A program made the position numbers and the translations under genes. A stretch of DNA of 8,464 bases from Pseudomonadota bacterium (GTDB taxonomy: Bacteria > Pseudomonadota > Alphaproteobacteria > Azospirillales > Azospirillaceae), in contig JAFAFA010000122.1 in assembly GCA_023423695.1 (NCBI GenBank), forward strand, positions 1 through 8,464, read 5' to 3'. Under the pieces are notes generated by a model that did not search any database, was not told the DNA's origin, and was given only the letters and a program-made list of their open reading frames with translations. This document shows, piece by piece, positions 6,652 through 8,464 of the stretch (positions are counted from its first letter, which is position 1; each line of letters begins with the position of its first letter).

Positions 6652-7364
6652 ATGCGATCCAAGAAGAGCCCGTTCAAGGGCCGGCAGTTCACGGCGGCGG
6701 TGATCCTGTGGGCGGTGCGCTGGTATCTGCAGTTCCCGACCAGTTACCGCGATCTGGAACGAATGCTGGCCGACCGCGGCGTCGTGGTTGATCACACGAC
6801 GCGCTCTACCGCTGGATCCAGGCTTACGCCCCAGAGCTCGACAAGCGTCTGCGCCCGCACCTCCGCATGACGACCGGCTCCTGGCGGGTCGACGAGACGT
6901 ATGTCAAGGTGAAGGGCCGCTGGGTGTATCTGTACCGCGCCGTCGATGCGCGCGGGCACACCATCGACTTCATGCTCAGCGCCAAGCGTGATGCCGCGGC
7001 CGCGCGCCGCTTCTTCCGCAAAGCCCTGAGGCAGCACACGGTCAACCCGCGCACCCTCACGGTGGACAAGAACGCCGCCTATCCGAGTGCGACCACGGCG
7101 ATGAAGAAGGCCGGCGAGCTCTGGCGCTTTGCCAAGCTGCGGCAACGCAAGTACCTGAACAATATCGTTGAACAGGATCACCGGCGGATCAAACGGCTGG
7201 TCCGGCCGGGCCTCGGGTTCAAGAGCTTCCACACGGCGCGTCAGACGATTATCGGCTATGAGATCCTGGCGATGGTGCGCAAAGGGCAGGTCGCCGCCAT
7301 GCCCGCCAACGACATGCGCATCCAGGCCTCCTTTATCGCCACCCTGTTCGGAGTTACCGCCTGA
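6652..7364 (+). pseudogene. IS6-family transposase, frameshifted
   Basis: Two overlapping frames together make one IS6/IS26-type DDE transposase. The first runs from ATG 6652 (MRSKKSPFKGRQFTAAVILW) through LERMLADRG to VDHTT at about 6800. The second continues with LYRWIQAYAPEL from 6804, through VDETYVKVKGRWVYLYRAVD, to the TGA at 7362-7364. The span is 713 nt; removing two bases gives 711 nt, or 236 residues, the normal family length. The shift is best explained by an extra CG dinucleotide in acgacgcgctctac (6796-6809). The catalytic residues all lie in the second part: D of VDETY, D of VDKN and E of VEQDHRR. An ATG at 6867 could start a shortened product lacking the N-terminal DNA-binding region. 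The family is clear; the gene is most likely inactive. Confidence 0.9.
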
Positions 7365-7399
7365 CGATGCTGCCGCTGCGGCACTCCGCGCCTGCCGTC

Positions 7400-7417
7400 A
7401 AACTTTGCAACGGAACC
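7400..7417 (-). repeat. Right terminal inverted repeat of the IS6-family element
   Basis: This is the partner of the repeat at 6575-6592. It forms the boundary with the truncated minus-strand gene to the right, whose reading frame continues into it without a stop. Confidence 0.85.
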
Positions 7418-7912
7418 ACCTTTGGCGCCCCACCCGGCAGTACCGGCCTTTACATCGGGCCGGAACCCCTCGTTCATCCGGAACGCCTGCCCTGCCAACT
7501 CCGCCGGCGGCATCGAGTGGGCGAGCACTACCATGGCTTGGCGCACGTCGTCCAAATCGTCTCCGAACTTGCTGGCCAAGTTTCGTTCCACACTCACGGG
7601 TGTGATCGGCTTGCCTTGGCGCACTGCGCGTAGGCCGTCCTTGATGTGTATGGTGGGGATCGACAGTCCCATGAGGTCGATCTGGATCTCCTCACCATGC
7701 TGGAGCGCCTTGCGCTTATCGCTCACCGTTTCTAGGGTCGGCTCATAGATCCCGAGCCGAACGCCCTTGGCATGCGCTGTGAGACCGGATAGAGCCTTGC
7801 CCATGGTGAGCGCCTCATCGCAGTCCAGGCCCAGCCGCTCCGCCACCACGGCGGCCCACAGCGTCAGCACCGGAGCTCGGTTGATCGCGACCTTGCGATG
7901 TGAAGCCGACAT
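7418..7912 (-). CDS. Conserved protein of unknown function, 3' end truncated by IS6 element
   Basis: I do not recognise a named function. The 165 codons from ATG 7912 to the IS boundary look like a real alphaproteobacterial soluble protein. Visible features are an N-terminal hydrophobic helix region APVLTLWAAVVAERLGLD (13-30), a small-residue stretch with basic residues (LSGLTAHAKGVRLGIYEP, 41-58), a charged middle, a helical FGDDLDDVRQAMVVLAHSMP (116-135) and a C-terminal GFRPDVKAGTAGWGAKG. It resembles, from memory, short uncharacterised proteins with an RAPVLTLWAAVVAERLG core. The frame meets the IS exactly at a codon boundary and continues 53 codons into it, stopping at 7256, so a fusion protein of 218 residues could be made. 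Probably only a few native C-terminal residues are missing. No strong ribosome-binding site precedes the ATG. Confidence 0.65.
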
Positions 7913-8035
7913 GATCCCATACTGGTATTGACGCCCTCTCTTGAACGAAGGCCCAGCCCCGCGGTTCCCTTGGCCATCAGCTCCAAGTCCGTGGAAGTGG
8001 CATCTCCAAGAGGCGGTTTCCAGATCCCTCGTCCG
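7913..8035. other. Gap between divergent minus-strand gene and IS5 transposase
   Basis: This gap should contain the promoter of the minus-strand gene and the left end of the second IS5-family element. I cannot place a convincing promoter. The left IS end may lie near 8010-8030 (aggcggtttccagatccc), just before the transposase start, but the other end is outside the window and cannot be compared. Confidence 0.35.
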
Positions 8036-8057
8036 ATGCCCCCCTCTGGAAACCCGC
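8013..8057. repeat. Imperfect inverted repeat near the start of the second IS5-family element
   Basis: gcggtttccaga (8013-8024) pairs with tctggaaacccgc (8045-8057), leaving 20 bases between and needing one extra C/G in the right arm. It straddles the proposed transposase start (8036). A perfect 7-bp hairpin, ctgtgcc-ttt-ggcacag, follows at 8076-8092. These may be IS end structure or RNA folds limiting transposase expression; neither role is shown. Confidence 0.6.
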
Positions 8058-8464
8058 TGATCTGCTGTCGGCTTCCTGTGCCTTTGGCACAGAGAGGCGG
8101 ACATGGGACCGACAGTTGCGGGCTTGGTGGCGGGGATCGGCCTGTAGGCGTTGGTCGTCCATCGCTTCCCACTGTGGAGATCATCGAGACGCTTCGCTTC
8201 TACCTGCGTGAGGGCGTCCAGTGGCGCGAGCTTCAGGCGGCGGACGGGCGCGCCTCGGGCTCGACCCTCCGCCGCCTGGACGAGTGGCACACGACGGCGT
8301 TGCTCCGCCGTGTCTATGCCGTCCTCGTTCGTATGGTGCGCTCCGGTCCCGACGCCGCTGCCTGGGATGTTGTGGTCGACAGTTGCTCGGTACGGGCAAA
8401 GCGAGGCGGCGACTTGACTGGGCCGAACCCGACCGACCGCGGCAAGTCCGGCACCAAGTACCAC
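8036..8464 (+). CDS. IS5-family transposase, N-terminal part, runs off the window
   Basis: An open frame of 143 codons continues past the right edge with no stop. The strongly recognisable part begins at GRPSLPTVEIIETLRFYLRE (about 8147 on), followed by GVQWREL, then STLRRLDEWHTTALLRRV. It ends in the family core WDVVVDSCSVRAKRGGDLTG and PNPTDRGKSGTKYH, where D of VVDS is the first catalytic aspartate. This subgroup differs from the IS5-type transposase at 250-1218. The ATG at 8036 is the earliest start in this frame after an upstream gap, but it has no clear ribosome-binding site and the first 35 residues are unremarkable, so the true start may lie later, for example GTG 8174. The second D and the E lie beyond the window, so completeness cannot be judged. 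Confidence 0.82.
   Translation, partial: MPPSGNPLICCRLPVPLAQRGGHGTDSCGLGGGDRPVGVGRPSLPTVEIIETLRFYLREGVQWRELQAADGRASGSTLRRLDEWHTTALLRRVYAVLVRMVRSGPDAAAWDVVVDSCSVRAKRGGDLTGPNPTDRGKSGTKYH

Larger units (their letters stand above)
6575..7417 (+). mobile_element. IS6-family insertion sequence, 843 bp
   Basis: The ends are set by inverted repeats: ggttctgttgcagcgttt at 6575-6592 and, read on the minus strand from 7417, ggttccgttgcaaagttt. They match at 15 of 18 bases and resemble known IS6/IS26 ends (GG..CTGTTGCAAA). The distance from the ends to the transposase (about 75 and 53 bp) and the total length are normal for the family. The 8 bp flanking each side (ccgccttc on the left, acctttgg on the right) differ, so there is no target-site duplication. 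Each flank is a truncated gene, which suggests IS-mediated deletion or recombination. The transposase is frameshifted, so the copy is probably inactive unless helped in trans. Confidence 0.88.

Noticed and set aside
6064..6795. A 243-codon minus-strand gene covering the LysR remnant
   Set aside because: Only about 96 codons show LysR resemblance. The first part is antisense to the IS transposase and the last part is antisense to the VOC gene.
6796..6809. Programmed ribosomal frameshift in the IS6 transposase
   Set aside because: No slippery run such as A AAA AAG is present, and IS6 transposases are normally made from one uninterrupted frame; a CG insertion is simpler.
250..8464. A compound transposon carrying the operon
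   Set aside because: The three IS elements are of different types: two distinct IS5 subgroups and one IS6. No matching pair flanks the operon within this window.
1..8464. CRISPR array, tRNA or rRNA genes
   Set aside because: No regularly spaced repeats, cloverleaf-like segments or rRNA-like sequence were seen on either strand by eye.

Overview
This is a GC-rich bacterial stretch whose codon use and protein families suggest an alphaproteobacterium, probably Rhodospirillales (Azospirillum-like). The assignment is inferred from protein resemblance and insertion-sequence (IS) types; no rRNA or other phylogenetic marker is present. The window looks like accessory or rearranged DNA: intact metabolic genes sit between three different IS elements, and several genes at the junctions are truncated.

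Layout, left to right. Positions 1-249 hold no gene I can support. Positions 250-1218 (-) are a complete IS5-family transposase with intact DDE residues. Next is a headless C-terminal piece of an EAL-domain (c-di-GMP phosphodiesterase) gene, about 1408-1727, ending in a 17-bp-period tandem repeat. An intact peptide deformylase follows (1817-2353), with no fmt gene beside it. After a 166-bp gap with a perfect short palindrome comes a tight four-gene operon on the + strand: a zinc-dependent alcohol dehydrogenase (2520-3554), a ChrR-like double cupin with a TTG start (3541-4245), an MAO-type FAD amine oxidase (4242-5357) and a glyoxalase-like VOC protein (5354-6217). Every junction in the operon overlaps (14, 4 and 4 nt), so the four proteins are probably translationally coupled and act in one pathway. 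A stem-loop follows the last stop codon.

Beyond the operon is the C-terminal remnant of a LysR-type regulator on the minus strand. It is cut off exactly at the left end of an 843-bp IS6-family element (6575-7417) whose transposase is frameshifted. The right end of that IS in turn truncates the 3' end of a minus-strand gene for an unrecognised, apparently conserved protein (7418-7912). The IS has no 8-bp target duplication, so it probably marks a deletion or recombination junction joining two once-separate loci. The window ends inside a second, different IS5-family transposase (+ strand, 8036 to beyond the edge).

The most interesting unit is the operon. Dehydrogenase, flavin amine oxidase, cupin and VOC enzyme together suggest oxidation of an amine or amino-alcohol followed by processing of the carbonyl product. 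The substrate cannot be read from the sequence, and I do not recognise this gene set as a named pathway.
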